DNA of 64,000 nucleotides. Source: Dissulfuribacter thermophilus (GTDB taxonomy: Bacteria > Desulfobacterota > Dissulfuribacteria > Dissulfuribacterales > Dissulfuribacteraceae). Location of the stretch: NCBI RefSeq assembly GCF_001687335.1, contig NZ_MAGO01000003.1:1-64000 (forward strand), written 5' to 3'. Below, piece after piece: positions 17,447 to 26,811 of this stretch (the stretch's first letter is position 1; the number at the start of each line of letters is the position of its first letter). Position numbers and translations under genes: made by a program. Under the pieces are notes generated by a model. The model was not told the origin of the DNA. It was given only the letters and a program-made list of their open reading frames with translations, and ran no database searches.

Positions 17447-19225
17447 TCATTTCCCGTCAATGATCTGGGGTCTCAGTAATATAATTAACTCCCTTTTGTT
17501 TGAAAAATCCCTTGTATTTTTAAAGGCATTACCAACTATGGGGATATCTCCCACAATAGGGACCTTGGTCTCTTTAGTATCATTGAGTTCGTCAATCAGT
17601 CCGCCAATAATTAGAAATTCGCCACTTCTCACCTTAGCCATGGTAGTCATTTCCCTTAATGTTACTCTCGGGAGTCCAACTTCGCTATTAACGGTATTTG
17701 AGCCAAAACTCCTGTACTCAATGGGCTCTTGCAGTTGAGATGTTACAGGAGTTATCTGGAGCACAACCTCATCATTGCCAGCAATTTGGGCCATTACTGA
17801 GAAGCCCAAACCAGACAAAATGCTCTGAGTTTCTACAGAATAGGTAATTATACCAGTTTCCGAATCTACTGTGGATTCTACCCTGTCTATATACCGCACA
17901 CTTTCCCCCACAGTCAACATGGCTGCTTGCCCATTCATCAAGGTCAGCTTTGGATTTGACAGGACCCTTACGTGACCATACTCGTTTAAGGCATTTAGCA
18001 ACAAATCAAAGGCCTTACTCTGAAGATTAACTTGGCTTATAAATTTGACTCCATCGGTAGGATAGATTCTTCCCCCATCGCCAAACAAGACGTTGAAGCC
18101 AAACCTCGAATCCTTTAAAAGGCTGCTCCAATCCACTCCAGCAGAATGGGTCTTTTCCAAACGAACTTCCAGGATCTTTGCCTCAATTACAACCTGCTTT
18201 GATAGCTCACTATTTAGCGTGGAAATGTATGACGCAACCTGTTCTAGAATAGACCGCGGGGCTGTTACTGTTATAATACCAAGGGGCTTATCAATGGTAT
18301 AGAAAAATCCTTCACGACTTCTAGGAGACGATATCGTCTTTTGAATTTTAGTGGATTTATCCTGTGAACGGGTCAAGCCTTCGGCGGCAAGGGCTCTGTC
18401 TAAACAGAGGGCCTGTTGAGCTGGTCTTGATGGATATTGTCGCCTACAGGCCTCACGAATTTGTGCTTCTCTTTGTGCTGTTAAATCACTCTGGATTTCA
18501 GTAGACGCTTGAGTAGTGGCGAGGTCAAGTATCCTATCGAGATTAGATTTTATTGTCTCCCAAATATCTAATTGATCTCCACTGTGTTCAAGAGACACTG
18601 TACCTCGAACCATGCCCTGAGCAGTCTCTTGGCTCCCTAAAAGGTCACCACCTACGCTAGTTTTATACGTTCCAGTCAAAAAAGGGGCTGGGACATAAAA
18701 TCGTTGAGTATCTTTATATTTAATTATGATGGTATTTTTTTTGAATTCATAAAAGTAATCGTGTTGTCTGAGAATATTCGTTAATGTCTCCCAAAAATCA
18801 TCTTTAGATTTTATATTCACTTCAACAGGTGCACTTTGATCTACGTCGCTAGCCCAGCTTATGGAAAACCCCTTAAGTTCTGAGAGCCTTTTCATGACTT
18901 CTTTTAAAGGAACTGGGCCTCCTTGAGACGAAATATCTGCTCCTACTGGTAATTTAGGAAGCCCATTAGCAGTCTCCTTCAAAGATACATCTTTTACTTT
19001 AAAAGCTGGCTCCCACTGGATAGGAGGACGCACGATCTTATTTTTTACCACTTTCTTGTTAAGAGTATTGGAAATACTACCTTTAATTTCTTTATCTTCT
19101 GATACCCTAGTGGTGGGAGATTTAATATTAGTATTAGGAGCGCATCCGGTAAAAAAAAGCCCCAAGAAGATCACTAAGACTAGACAGCCGGCCCGCATGA
19201 GTCTAGCAAATGTAAAAAAAATCAT
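17447..19225 (-). CDS. Type IV pilus secretin (PilQ/MshL family), lipoprotein
   Basis: This is an outer-membrane secretin pore for pilus extrusion. The chosen ATG at 19225 follows GGGGGGTG and opens a signal peptide ending in the lipobox FTGC. An earlier in-frame ATG at 19270 would overlap the preceding gene. An STN-like domain (PLKEVMKRLSELKGFSISW) leads to a secretin N-domain (VTAPRSILEQVASYISTLN). The C-terminal secretin domain (QVVIEAKILEV, VRVLSNPKLTLMNGQ, EFLIIGGLIDE and VPIVGDIPIVGNAFKN) follows. The MshL-type subfamily fits best. It is the last gene of the pil cluster. Confidence 0.9.
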   Translation of the reverse strand: MIFFTFARLMRAGCLVLVIFLGLFFTGCAPNTNIKSPTTRVSEDKEIKGSISNTLNKKVVKNKIVRPPIQWEPAFKVKDVSLKETANGLPKLPVGADISSQGGPVPLKEVMKRLSELKGFSISWASDVDQSAPVEVNIKSKDDFWETLTNILRQHDYFYEFKKNTIIIKYKDTQRFYVPAPFLTGTYKTSVGGDLLGSQETAQGMVRGTVSLEHSGDQLDIWETIKSNLDRILDLATTQASTEIQSDLTAQREAQIREACRRQYPSRPAQQALCLDRALAAEGLTRSQDKSTKIQKTISSPRSREGFFYTIDKPLGIITVTAPRSILEQVASYISTLNSELSKQVVIEAKILEVRLEKTHSAGVDWSSLLKDSRFGFNVLFGDGGRIYPTDGVKFISQVNLQSKAFDLLLNALNEYGHVRVLSNPKLTLMNGQAAMLTVGESVRYIDRVESTVDSETGIITYSVETQSILSGLGFSVMAQIAGNDEVVLQITPVTSQLQEPIEYRSFGSNTVNSEVGLPRVTLREMTTMAKVRSGEFLIIGGLIDELNDTKETKVPIVGDIPIVGNAFKNTRDFSNKRELIILLRPQIIDGK

Positions 19226-19244
19226 TACACCCCCCACTTTTTTA

Positions 19245-20435
19245 TTATCTAAATCTTGCATCGGTATCACTGGCTATTTCCTTGAGTCTTGAACGTGCAA
19301 ATTCCTTGGCATAACTGGGGACATTATTGCCTCCATTTAGTATGGCTATATATTCAGAGACTGCCTTATCAAAACAATTTAAGCCTTCATATGCTTTAGC
19401 TCTGAGAAGAAGGCAATCCGGAGTAACTTTAAATTGAGCGTCAATGCGATTTAGAATTCGAAGGGTTTCTCTATAGAGACCGCTGGAAAATGTGAATACC
19501 GCATAGTTATAAAGAGACTCAAAAGATACGTCTGGCATTGAGGCTGCACGCTCAAAATAATTAATTGCCTCATCACCTCTACCCATTCTGGCCAAGGCCA
19601 CTGCTGCAAGTGTGGCAGCCTCACTATCCTTTGGATTTATCTTTAAGGCCAACTTTGCAAAATTTAAAGCAGTGAGTTCCTCATTTGCCCTCCCCAAGGC
19701 CAAACTTGAAATCTTCTTTGCAAGAAGGGCATTATCAGGCCAGATCTCCGATGCCTTTTTATACAGGAGTAGGGCCCCGTGAATGTCACCTGATTGCTCC
19801 CTCTTCTCCCCTTCTTTGATTAGAGTCTGGGCCTCATCTATTGCTGAAATAGAGGTTTTAGGGATATTTCCTTTCTTAACTACCAGCCCTGCCCCTTGTC
19901 GAATATCAGGGATGAGTAGCTCAGAAGTTTTATTTACCTGGAGAGTCCCAGCAGTCCAACTACCTTGTAAACCATTGTCTCCAACCCATGTGATCTCCTT
20001 TCCTGCTGGGAAGATCATAATCGTATTGAACCGTTCAATACTGGAGAGCCCTTTTAAACTCTTTATTACGTCTAGGACAAACGGCCATGGTACATCCTTT
20101 AAAGCAAGGGTAATGGTCCCTGAGACTGATTCATCCACAACAATATTCTTTCCACTAATTTCCCCCAATAATCTAAATACATTGTGAAGATCCATTTTAT
20201 AAAAGTCCACACTAATGCGTTGAACCGTTTGTTCTGCATTGAATTTTGACCGCTCTTTTTTAGCTTGAGGTTCGTATTTTTTATCCTTGAATCCTTTGCT
20301 ATTTGTCCTATTTTCAAGTTCTGCAATCCACTGTTTAACATCAAATGTATCGTTAGCTGAACAAGAGCTCTCGAAATGAAAAACTATTATCCATAGTAGC
20401 AAAAAACACGGTACAATAATATTTAAACACTTCAT
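19245..20435 (-). CDS. STN domain plus TPR protein of the pilus cluster
   Basis: This 396-residue exported protein has an N-terminal signal peptide, then a short secretin/TonB N-terminal (STN) domain (VDFYKMDLHNVFRLLGEISG, then ITLALKDVPWPFVLDVIKSL). From about residue 205 it has four or more TPR motifs (GDIHGALLLYKKASEIWPDN, LNFAKLALKINPKDSEA, GRGDEAINYFERAASMPD). An STN domain of this kind usually lies inside PilQ; here it is on a separate polypeptide fused to TPRs, somewhat like MshN. It probably sits in the periplasm and helps assemble or dock the secretin. Its start overlaps the pilP stop. Confidence 0.8.
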   Translation of the reverse strand: MKCLNIIVPCFLLLWIIVFHFESSCSANDTFDVKQWIAELENRTNSKGFKDKKYEPQAKKERSKFNAEQTVQRISVDFYKMDLHNVFRLLGEISGKNIVVDESVSGTITLALKDVPWPFVLDVIKSLKGLSSIERFNTIMIFPAGKEITWVGDNGLQGSWTAGTLQVNKTSELLIPDIRQGAGLVVKKGNIPKTSISAIDEAQTLIKEGEKREQSGDIHGALLLYKKASEIWPDNALLAKKISSLALGRANEELTALNFAKLALKINPKDSEAATLAAVALARMGRGDEAINYFERAASMPDVSFESLYNYAVFTFSSGLYRETLRILNRIDAQFKVTPDCLLLRAKAYEGLNCFDKAVSEYIAILNGGNNVPSYAKEFARSRLKEIASDTDARFR

Positions 20436-20989
20436 TACTCTTCCTCCGGATGGAGTAAAAGGACTCTCTTTCTGGGGACTATGTTCCCTTGAATGTCTTC
20501 TATCTGTTCTGTTACTATGACCCTGTCATGTAGTATGGCTGTTACCCTGCCCTGATTAAATCCAATGTTATCGCCAACTCTGATTATATAACCAATGCCA
20601 GCAGAATCTTGGGCCATAGCAATCGAGCCCTTTCCATTTACCTCTACTATCCCGACGAGAGTCAATTGACCCACATCCATGCACTCAAGTGGGGAACCAC
20701 AGGTCTTATTATTGACCCTTTGGTCAAGTGGATTTCGCTTTTGTCGCTTTATTTGTTTTTGTTTTAATGAGGTCTGAAGAAATGGCCTAAAAGGATCTGG
20801 CTTACCCCTCGCATCATAGCGATAATCTGTTTTGGCTAAAAGTCGTTGTAGACGAAGTTCTAGTTCCTTCAGGTGACTGAGCTGTTCAGTTGCTTTTTCT
20901 GCTGCCGCTAAAAAAGAAGGGGTAAAAAAGACAACGGACAGGGAAATTAGAAGTGCAATATAGAGATTATATTTTTTATTCTCATTCAT
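20435..20989 (-). CDS. pilP: Type IV pilus assembly lipoprotein-like PilP
   Basis: This 184-residue periplasmic component links the inner-membrane PilNO platform to the secretin. An N-terminal signal/anchor (LYIALLISLSVVFFTPSFLA) is followed by the family block PDPFRPF and the C-terminal beta-domain. That domain has VGQLTLVGIVEVNGKGSIAM, GYIIRVGDNIGFNQGRVTAI and IPR-like endings typical of PilP. The usual lipobox cysteine is not obvious, so it may be anchored by the hydrophobic segment. It lies 20 nt after pilO. Confidence 0.87.
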   Translation of the reverse strand: MNENKKYNLYIALLISLSVVFFTPSFLAAAEKATEQLSHLKELELRLQRLLAKTDYRYDARGKPDPFRPFLQTSLKQKQIKRQKRNPLDQRVNNKTCGSPLECMDVGQLTLVGIVEVNGKGSIAMAQDSAGIGYIIRVGDNIGFNQGRVTAILHDRVIVTEQIEDIQGNIVPRKRVLLLHPEEE

Positions 20990-21009
20990 AACGAGACTAC
21001 CTAACTCTT

Positions 21010-21789
21010 TTACTTCTTTGTCTTCCTTCCTTTTTGTCTATGGGCCTTTTGTTCCTCCTCTGTAAGGAACCTGTAGGTCACTGCAGTGCACTTAGTGCTA
21101 ATTATCCACACTGGGCCTCTATCTGGGGCGGTCTCTGTTTGCATATCAAGGGCCTGCCCCTTTAAGCCACTGGCTTGATTGAGAGGAGGGCCTGTTTTTG
21201 CTCCAGGGCTTTTTTCTGCGGTAGCTGTCTTACTCCATATTTCTCTTTCCTCTCTTGCACCTCCCATTGAAATATCACGGATATGAACTATCCTTGCCAT
21301 TTTAGTAATCTTGTCAAAAAACCTCATAGTATTGTGAAATGGCCCTTGAATACTAAGACTTACAGGGATCTCTGCATAAAACTCCCTTTTGATCTCTGGC
21401 CCTGGCCTAAAGGATAGGAAATCAAGGTGCTCTTCATTTCCAAGAGAAGATATCTCCGTGAGAATTGCTGGTATATCTTTTGATTCAGGTAAGAGCTTCA
21501 TGGCCTTTTTTAACACTTTGTCCATCTCCTTCAATTCAGCCTCTAATTCCGGGATCATTTTTGCCTTTTTCTGTAATATCAGAACCTCTTGTCTTAACAT
21601 GGGGATTTTTCCAGAAATACCGTCAAGCTCTTGAAGCCTAGGGGCAAGGAACAAAAACCAAAATGCAATACATGGAATAGAAAAGGCGATGATACATATT
21701 AGGAGTTTTTGCCAAAAAGGCATAAGGTATACATACTGCTCTAGACCAACTGGGATCTTAAAAGTGGCCTTTTTTATTGAAATTTTCAT
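21010..21789 (-). CDS. pilO: Type IV pilus inner-membrane protein PilO
   Basis: PilO is a bitopic protein that dimerises with PilN. The ATG at 21789 is chosen because AGGAAGAG lies just upstream; a frame starting at 21834 lacks such a site. One transmembrane helix (KLLICIIAFSIPCIAFWFLF) is followed by a coiled coil (LRQEVLILQKKAKMIPELEA) and the ferredoxin-like domain. That domain has LDFLSFRPGPEIKREFYAEI and SLSIQGPFHNTMRFFDKITK. The C-terminal tail is basic. A dispersed element (21882-22138) separates it from pilN. Confidence 0.9.
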   Translation of the reverse strand: MKISIKKATFKIPVGLEQYVYLMPFWQKLLICIIAFSIPCIAFWFLFLAPRLQELDGISGKIPMLRQEVLILQKKAKMIPELEAELKEMDKVLKKAMKLLPESKDIPAILTEISSLGNEEHLDFLSFRPGPEIKREFYAEIPVSLSIQGPFHNTMRFFDKITKMARIVHIRDISMGGAREEREIWSKTATAEKSPGAKTGPPLNQASGLKGQALDMQTETAPDRGPVWIISTKCTAVTYRFLTEEEQKAHRQKGRKTKK

Positions 21790-21881
21790 CTGAACTCTTC
21801 CTTTATCAAGGTAAGATGCACCGTCAATAATCATCGGGACAAGTCAGATTACCCATCTCTTTGCCCCCAGATCTTTAAGCA

Positions 21882-22138
21882 CCTAAATCCTGCAATTGAC
21901 GAGTTTGCCCTTTGATATCGAGGAGCGAGGGGCGAAGACGTACTTAGGTACTTCGAGCCCCGAGCAACAAAGAAGATTGGGCAAAATCGCCAATCCCGAA
22001 GGGCGGCAAAAGGGAGCAAAAAATATGGAATATGGATTCACCCCAAAAGTGAATTTGAGGAAAAACCAAATATTGGCTAATCCCTTATATAATCGTTTAC
22101 AATCCATTTTTGCCCCCTTTTGCCGTGCAGGATTTTGG
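21882..22138 (+). mobile_element. Dispersed element copy B inside the pil operon
   Basis: This 257-bp element has left terminus CCTAAATCCTGCA (21882-21894) and right terminus TGCAGGATTTTGG (22126-22138), with one mismatch. The internal arms and the TTCACCCC...GTGAAT hairpin are retained. Flanking 5-mers (AAGCA and GACGA) do not match, so no target duplication is left. It lies between pilN and pilO, 28 nt after the pilN stop, in an operon that is usually contiguous. Confidence 0.85.
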
Positions 22139-22165
22139 GACGAAATTTGTACCCCCAAATAACGC

Positions 22166-22717
22166 TTACGATGCACCCTCCGCTAACTCAATTATTAGGC
22201 CGAATTCCATAAGTTCATTGCCCTTAATATTCTTTTTCCTTGTGTTACTTAAGGTAACTGAAGCGACCATTGAAGATCCCTGTAGCCTACGCATGAATAG
22301 AGCCACTGTATGATTGTCCAACGCAACACCTGAAACAGTTATTTTAGATCCAGACAGATTCACTCGTTTGAGCCATACCCTATCAATAGGTACGGCAGTT
22401 ACCACCTCATCAAGTGCCCGTACTGCAAAATTGCGCCCATGTTGTAGTTTTTCAATGGAAGAAAATTTATTCTCAATTTCTTTACGTTTCTTATTAACCA
22501 GGGCTATCTTTTTATTGACGTAGGAAAGTTGTTTTTTCTGTTGCTCGAGTCGGGCTATCTCTTCCCTTTTAGTCGTAAGTTTCCCTTGAACAGTAATCCC
22601 TACGGCAAGAAAAATTGTTAATAATAGCAATAAGGTAAGAAAGAATACGGAAATTTGCTTGCGTACTGCTTCTTTTCTCTTCCACTGTCTAACTGGTAAC
22701 AAATTTACCTTAATCAC
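22166..22717 (-). CDS. pilN: Type IV pilus inner-membrane protein PilN
   Basis: This 183-residue bitopic protein begins with the canonical MIKVNLLPVR, the segment that binds PilM. It continues with one transmembrane helix (SVFFLTLLLLLTIFLAVGIT) and a coiled coil (EEIARLEQQKKQLSYVNKKI). A PilN periplasmic domain containing VPIDRVWLKRVNLSGSKITVSG ends the protein. Together with PilM, PilO and PilP it forms the alignment complex. It starts 46 nt after pilM. Confidence 0.92.
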   Translation of the reverse strand: MIKVNLLPVRQWKRKEAVRKQISVFFLTLLLLLTIFLAVGITVQGKLTTKREEIARLEQQKKQLSYVNKKIALVNKKRKEIENKFSSIEKLQHGRNFAVRALDEVVTAVPIDRVWLKRVNLSGSKITVSGVALDNHTVALFMRRLQGSSMVASVTLSNTRKKNIKGNELMEFGLIIELAEGAS

Positions 22718-22763
22718 CTTGACCCGTCCTCACTCTCTATATTTAACCTTCGACACAGAATTC

Positions 22764-23840
22764 CTAATCCTCAACTCGAATTGCAAGTCCAGTGGCTATA
22801 GCAAATTGGGGCGCCACACTAGAAAGATAATCCCTATCAATCTTATCATCTTTATCCATATTACAAAATGGATCAAAGCGTTTTGTCTCAATGCCAATTA
22901 CATCCTCAAAAACGTCGCATATGCCCCTAAGTAGTGAACTTCCACCAGTCAAATAGAGCGACTTTGGTGCGTCTAAGGGCTCTGAATTGCTCTTAAAAAA
23001 TTCAATTGCTTTTCTCACCTCATGAGCCCAGTCCTCAACATAATCCTTGACAATTTTACTCACGTCTCTTGCAATTATAGGATCATCAATTCCCTTGATT
23101 TTTATGACCTCTGCCTCAGAAAATTCTATCCCCAATGCCTCTCCAATAGTCTTGGTTATTTGTCCTCCCCCTATGGACATATCCCTTGTAAAGAGGGGCA
23201 TGCCAGCTTTGATAATACTAAAGGTACTCTTACTTGCGCCAATATCCATCAGCACCACGCTGTCATTAATTACACCCTTTGCCCCCTCGAAGGCATTTCC
23301 TATGGCAAATCCGTCTACATCTATTACAGCTGGCCTGATCCCAGAATTTTGCAACAGGTCCGCATATGAATCCACGACCTCCTTTTTGGCTGCCACAAGA
23401 AATATCTCGCTTCCCTGCTCGCCTTTAGGTGTTTTTGACGGACCTATCAAATTAAAATCTAAATATACCTCCTCTATCTCAAAGGGTACGTAATTTTCTG
23501 CTTCGAAAATGAGATTTTCCTCAATGTCACGTTCATTGTCATAGGGGACATTTATCTTTTTTACTATTACAGAATACCCTGAAACAGAACTAGCTCCTCT
23601 TCGTAGCTTTGGTTGGCAATTCTGTATCAAGGCCTTAAGGGTATTCTCAAGGGTCTCAGGTTCTCGCACGGCTCCATCAACAATTGCCTCTTTAGGGACA
23701 AGTGCACGACCAAGCCTTCTTAAACGTCTATTCTGTCCACTTCCAGTCAGTTCTACAAGCTTAATTGTATGTGAACCGATGTCTATTCCAACGAGAGGCC
23801 TAGGCCTTTTCTTAAACATCGCATAAGTCCCAATCTTCAT
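22764..23840 (-). CDS. pilM: Type IV pilus assembly ATPase-fold protein PilM
   Basis: PilM is a cytoplasmic actin/FtsA-like protein that binds the PilN N-terminus and ATP. The phosphate-1 motif VGIDIGSHTIKLVEL opens the protein. DIGASKSTFSIIKAGMP is the second phosphate-binding loop, and LYLTGGSSLLRGICD the adenosine motif. At 358 residues it is full length. It is the first gene of the cluster. The ATG at 23840 is used, with a second possible ATG 7 codons later. Confidence 0.93.
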   Translation of the reverse strand: MKIGTYAMFKKRPRPLVGIDIGSHTIKLVELTGSGQNRRLRRLGRALVPKEAIVDGAVREPETLENTLKALIQNCQPKLRRGASSVSGYSVIVKKINVPYDNERDIEENLIFEAENYVPFEIEEVYLDFNLIGPSKTPKGEQGSEIFLVAAKKEVVDSYADLLQNSGIRPAVIDVDGFAIGNAFEGAKGVINDSVVLMDIGASKSTFSIIKAGMPLFTRDMSIGGGQITKTIGEALGIEFSEAEVIKIKGIDDPIIARDVSKIVKDYVEDWAHEVRKAIEFFKSNSEPLDAPKSLYLTGGSSLLRGICDVFEDVIGIETKRFDPFCNMDKDDKIDRDYLSSVAPQFAIATGLAIRVED

Positions 23841-24047
23841 ATTTTTAAAACCTTATTCCGAATATCATTGACCCAAATAAAAAAAAAGCTTATAAAACTG
23901 GTCCAACTATTGGACTCAACATGTTAAATTTACACCTGAAAACATTATCGGCAATTTATAACTTTTTCATTATAATTAAAAAAATTTTTACATATTTATA
24001 CCTTCAATACCTGTTATCGACATTTTTAGATTTTAAGGACATGCCAT

Positions 24048-25847
24048 ATGTATAACATAAATAAAATCAGAAATTTTTCCATTATAGCCCACATTGACCA
24101 CGGCAAAAGCACCCTTGCTGACAGGATTCTTGAATTTACTGGTGCGGTCACGGACCGAGAAATGAAGCAGCAATTTTTAGACCAAATGGACATAGAAAGG
24201 GAAAGGGGGATCACAATAAAGGCCCAGACCGTAAGATTAAAATACAAGGCCTTAAATGGCGAAGAATATATTTTAAACCTCATCGATACCCCCGGCCACG
24301 TGGATTTTTCCTATGAAGTCTCCAGAAGTTTGGCAGCCTGTGAAGGGGCGTTATTGGTAGTGGATGCCAGCCAAGGAGTAGAGGCACAAACCCTGGCAAA
24401 CTGCTATCTTGCCATTGAAAACGACCTGGAGATCATCCCAGTATTGAACAAAATAGACCTTCCAAGTGCAGACCCAGAGAGGGTCAAACAGGAAATTGAA
24501 GAGGTAATAGGTTTAGATGCCCAAGATGCGATTCTCGCCAGCGCAAAAGAAGGTATAGGCACCCAAGAAATACTTGAGGCAGTAGTTCATCAAATTCCTG
24601 CTCCAACAGGTGACCCAGAGGCCCCTCTTCAGGCCCTCATCTTTGATTCATGGTTTGATCCATATCAGGGTGTAGTGGTGCTAGTGAGGATTGTAAATGG
24701 AACCCTTAAGCCTGATATGAAGATTCGTATGATGGCCAGCGGCAATACCTATGAGGTGGGCTCAGTGGGTATATTTACTCCTACTTTAAAAAAGACAGAC
24801 TCCCTCCAAGCAGGCGAAGTTGGATTCATTACAGCGGCCATTAAGCAGGTTAGAGACGTACAGATTGGAGATACCATTACTGAGGAAAAAAGACCTGCCT
24901 TAAAGCCACTTCCTGGCTTTAAGCCTGTTAAATCAATGGTCTTTTGTGGTCTTTATCCAGTAGATTCCGGCCAGTATGAACAGCTAAAAGAGGCGGTTGA
25001 AAAACTATGGTTGAATGATCCAGCCTTCTCCTATGAACCCGAGCAGTCAGCAGCACTTGGTTTTGGATTTAGATGTGGCTTTTTGGGCCTCCTTCACATG
25101 GAAATAGTAAAAGAACGTCTGGAACGGGAATTTGAGCTCACACTTTTGAGTACCGCCCCAAGCGTTTCATATAAAGTCTTGCTCAAAGATGGATCAACGA
25201 TATACGTCCAAAACCCAGCCCAAATGCCACCACAGGAAAAGATAGAGTGCATTATGGAGCCACGGGTTAGGATGGAGATCTATGTGCCGAGGGCCTATGT
25301 AGGCCCAGTTATGGGCCTATGTGATGAAAAAAGAGGCAAACAACTAGACATGAAATATTTGAGTCAAGACAGAGTGCTATTAACCTACGAACTCCCCTTT
25401 AATGAAATAGTTTTAGATTTCTACGATAAATTAAAGTCAGTAACGCGAGGTTATGCATCAATTGACTATGAATTGACTGATTATAAACCAGCTGAAATGG
25501 TAAAGATGGATATCCTCATTAACAAAGTGCCTGTAGACGCCCTTTCAATAATCGTACATAAGGACAAGGCCTACTATAGAGGACGCGAACTAGTAAGTAA
25601 GCTCCGTTCGGTCATACCAAGGCAGCTTTTCGAGGTAGTTATCCAGGCGGCTATTGGAAGCAGAGTAATTGCAAGAGAACGAGTAGCTCCTCTAAGAAAA
25701 GATGTTACAGCCAAGTGTTACGGCGGAGATATAACGAGAAAACGAAAGCTCCTGGAAAAACAAAAAGAGGGGAAAAAGAGGATGAAACAAGTAGGCAGAG
25801 TGGAGATCCCTCAAGAGGCATTTTTAAGTGTGCTCAAAACGGACTGA
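24048..25847 (+). CDS. lepA: Elongation factor 4 (LepA)
   Basis: LepA is a ribosome-binding GTPase involved in back-translocation and ribosome assembly. The motifs [33 protein letters not shown] and [10 protein letters not shown] are all present, as is the LepA-specific C-terminal domain ([29 protein letters not shown] region). The length of 599 residues is standard. AAGGA precedes the ATG. It lies upstream of lepB, the same order as the lepA-lepB operon of E. coli, but the gap here is filled by a dispersed element. Confidence 0.97.
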   Translation: MYNINKIRNFSIIAHIDHGKSTLADRILEFTGAVTDREMKQQFLDQMDIERERGITIKAQTVRLKYKALNGEEYILNLIDTPGHVDFSYEVSRSLAACEGALLVVDASQGVEAQTLANCYLAIENDLEIIPVLNKIDLPSADPERVKQEIEEVIGLDAQDAILASAKEGIGTQEILEAVVHQIPAPTGDPEAPLQALIFDSWFDPYQGVVVLVRIVNGTLKPDMKIRMMASGNTYEVGSVGIFTPTLKKTDSLQAGEVGFITAAIKQVRDVQIGDTITEEKRPALKPLPGFKPVKSMVFCGLYPVDSGQYEQLKEAVEKLWLNDPAFSYEPEQSAALGFGFRCGFLGLLHMEIVKERLEREFELTLLSTAPSVSYKVLLKDGSTIYVQNPAQMPPQEKIECIMEPRVRMEIYVPRAYVGPVMGLCDEKRGKQLDMKYLSQDRVLLTYELPFNEIVLDFYDKLKSVTRGYASIDYELTDYKPAEMVKMDILINKVPVDALSIIVHKDKAYYRGRELVSKLRSVIPRQLFEVVIQAAIGSRVIARERVAPLRKDVTAKCYGGDITRKRKLLEKQKEGKKRMKQVGRVEIPQEAFLSVLKTD

Positions 25848-25870
25848 ATAACTCCTCATTTTTCCTTTAT

Positions 25871-26125
25871 CCCGGATTATGCACTTCAAATGCCTGAAGA
25901 AAGTAATTTCTATGAATTATTGCATAGTTAGCATGCATCTTTTCCCGTTGTGCCTTCACCCAAAAGGTGAAGTTCAATCCGTAATAAATCCTCAGGCATT
26001 TGAAGCCGCAAGGGGCTCGCAATCTTACCGAGGTCTCTTTGTTGTCGGGCACTTGAAGTACCAAAGTACGTCTGCGTGCCCTCCGCCTCGCATCTTCGGC
26101 AAACTTGCGAGCTGCATAATCCGGG
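25871..26125 (-). mobile_element. Dispersed element copy E, subfamily 2, between lepA and lepB
   Basis: This 255-bp non-coding element has perfect 13-bp inverted repeats CCCGGATTATGCA (25871-25883) and its complement (26113-26125). It aligns with the other subfamily only when reverse-complemented. Internal arms pair perfectly or nearly so: 25884-25897 with 25992-26005 (14/14), and 26015-26032 with 26094-26112. A CTTCACC/GGTGAAG hairpin caps one arm (25954-25972). Flanks TTTAT and TTGAT match at 4 of 5 bases. Confidence 0.85.
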
Positions 26126-26162
26126 TTGATTTCCATCTAAAAGAGAGATAGACTCCCGTAAA

Positions 26163-26810
26163 ATGTTGTCAAAGAAGATGGAAGCAGAAAAATTTCAACG
26201 ATCATGGCAGGCAGTCTTATGGGAATATGCCCAGGCAATACTAATTGCCCTTATTCTCGCACTGTTTATCAGGACATTTTTTGTTCAGGCATTCAAGATA
26301 CCCTCAGGCTCCATGATAAAAACTCTGCTTATTGGTGACCATATACTGGTTAACAAAATGGCATATGGGGTCCGAAATCCCATCACCAGAAATTCCTGGA
26401 TCGAATTTTCCAAACCCAAAAGGGGTGATGTAATCGTTTTCATTTATCCAGTTGACCGTTCTAAGGACTTCATAAAAAGGGTGATAGGAGTTGCTGGTGA
26501 CACGATTGAAATCAGAGACAAAAAGGTCTATGTGAACGGAACACTCTTCCCTGATCCACCCGGAGTACAACATACTGATCCCAGGATTCTCCCAGCATCA
26601 GTACAACCGAGAGACAATTTTGGGCCAGTGGTCGTACCTGCAGGTCATCTCTTCGTCATGGGAGACAATAGAGACCAAAGTTATGACAGCAGATTTTGGG
26701 GCTTTGTCCCGGTTAAAGATGTGAAGGGAAAAGCCTTTATAATATACTGGTCATGGGATTCACAACATTTTAGGCCTAGACTTAATAGAATTGGCCATCT
26801 AATTAAATAA
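26163..26810 (+). CDS. lepB: Signal peptidase I
   Basis: LepB is a membrane serine protease that removes signal peptides from exported proteins. One N-terminal transmembrane helix (AILIALILALFIRTFFVQAF) precedes the catalytic serine Ser50 in PSGSM. The general base is Lys105 in KRVIGVAGD, and box E is GDNRDQSYDSRFWG. At 215 residues it is the compact Desulfobacterota-type form. The residue usually proline after SGSM-x is lysine (SGSMIKTL). The gene begins 37 nt beyond the dispersed element and lies directly before an ftsB-like gene. Confidence 0.95.
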   Translation: MLSKKMEAEKFQRSWQAVLWEYAQAILIALILALFIRTFFVQAFKIPSGSMIKTLLIGDHILVNKMAYGVRNPITRNSWIEFSKPKRGDVIVFIYPVDRSKDFIKRVIGVAGDTIEIRDKKVYVNGTLFPDPPGVQHTDPRILPASVQPRDNFGPVVVPAGHLFVMGDNRDQSYDSRFWGFVPVKDVKGKAFIIYWSWDSQHFRPRLNRIGHLIK

Positions 26811-26811
26811 T

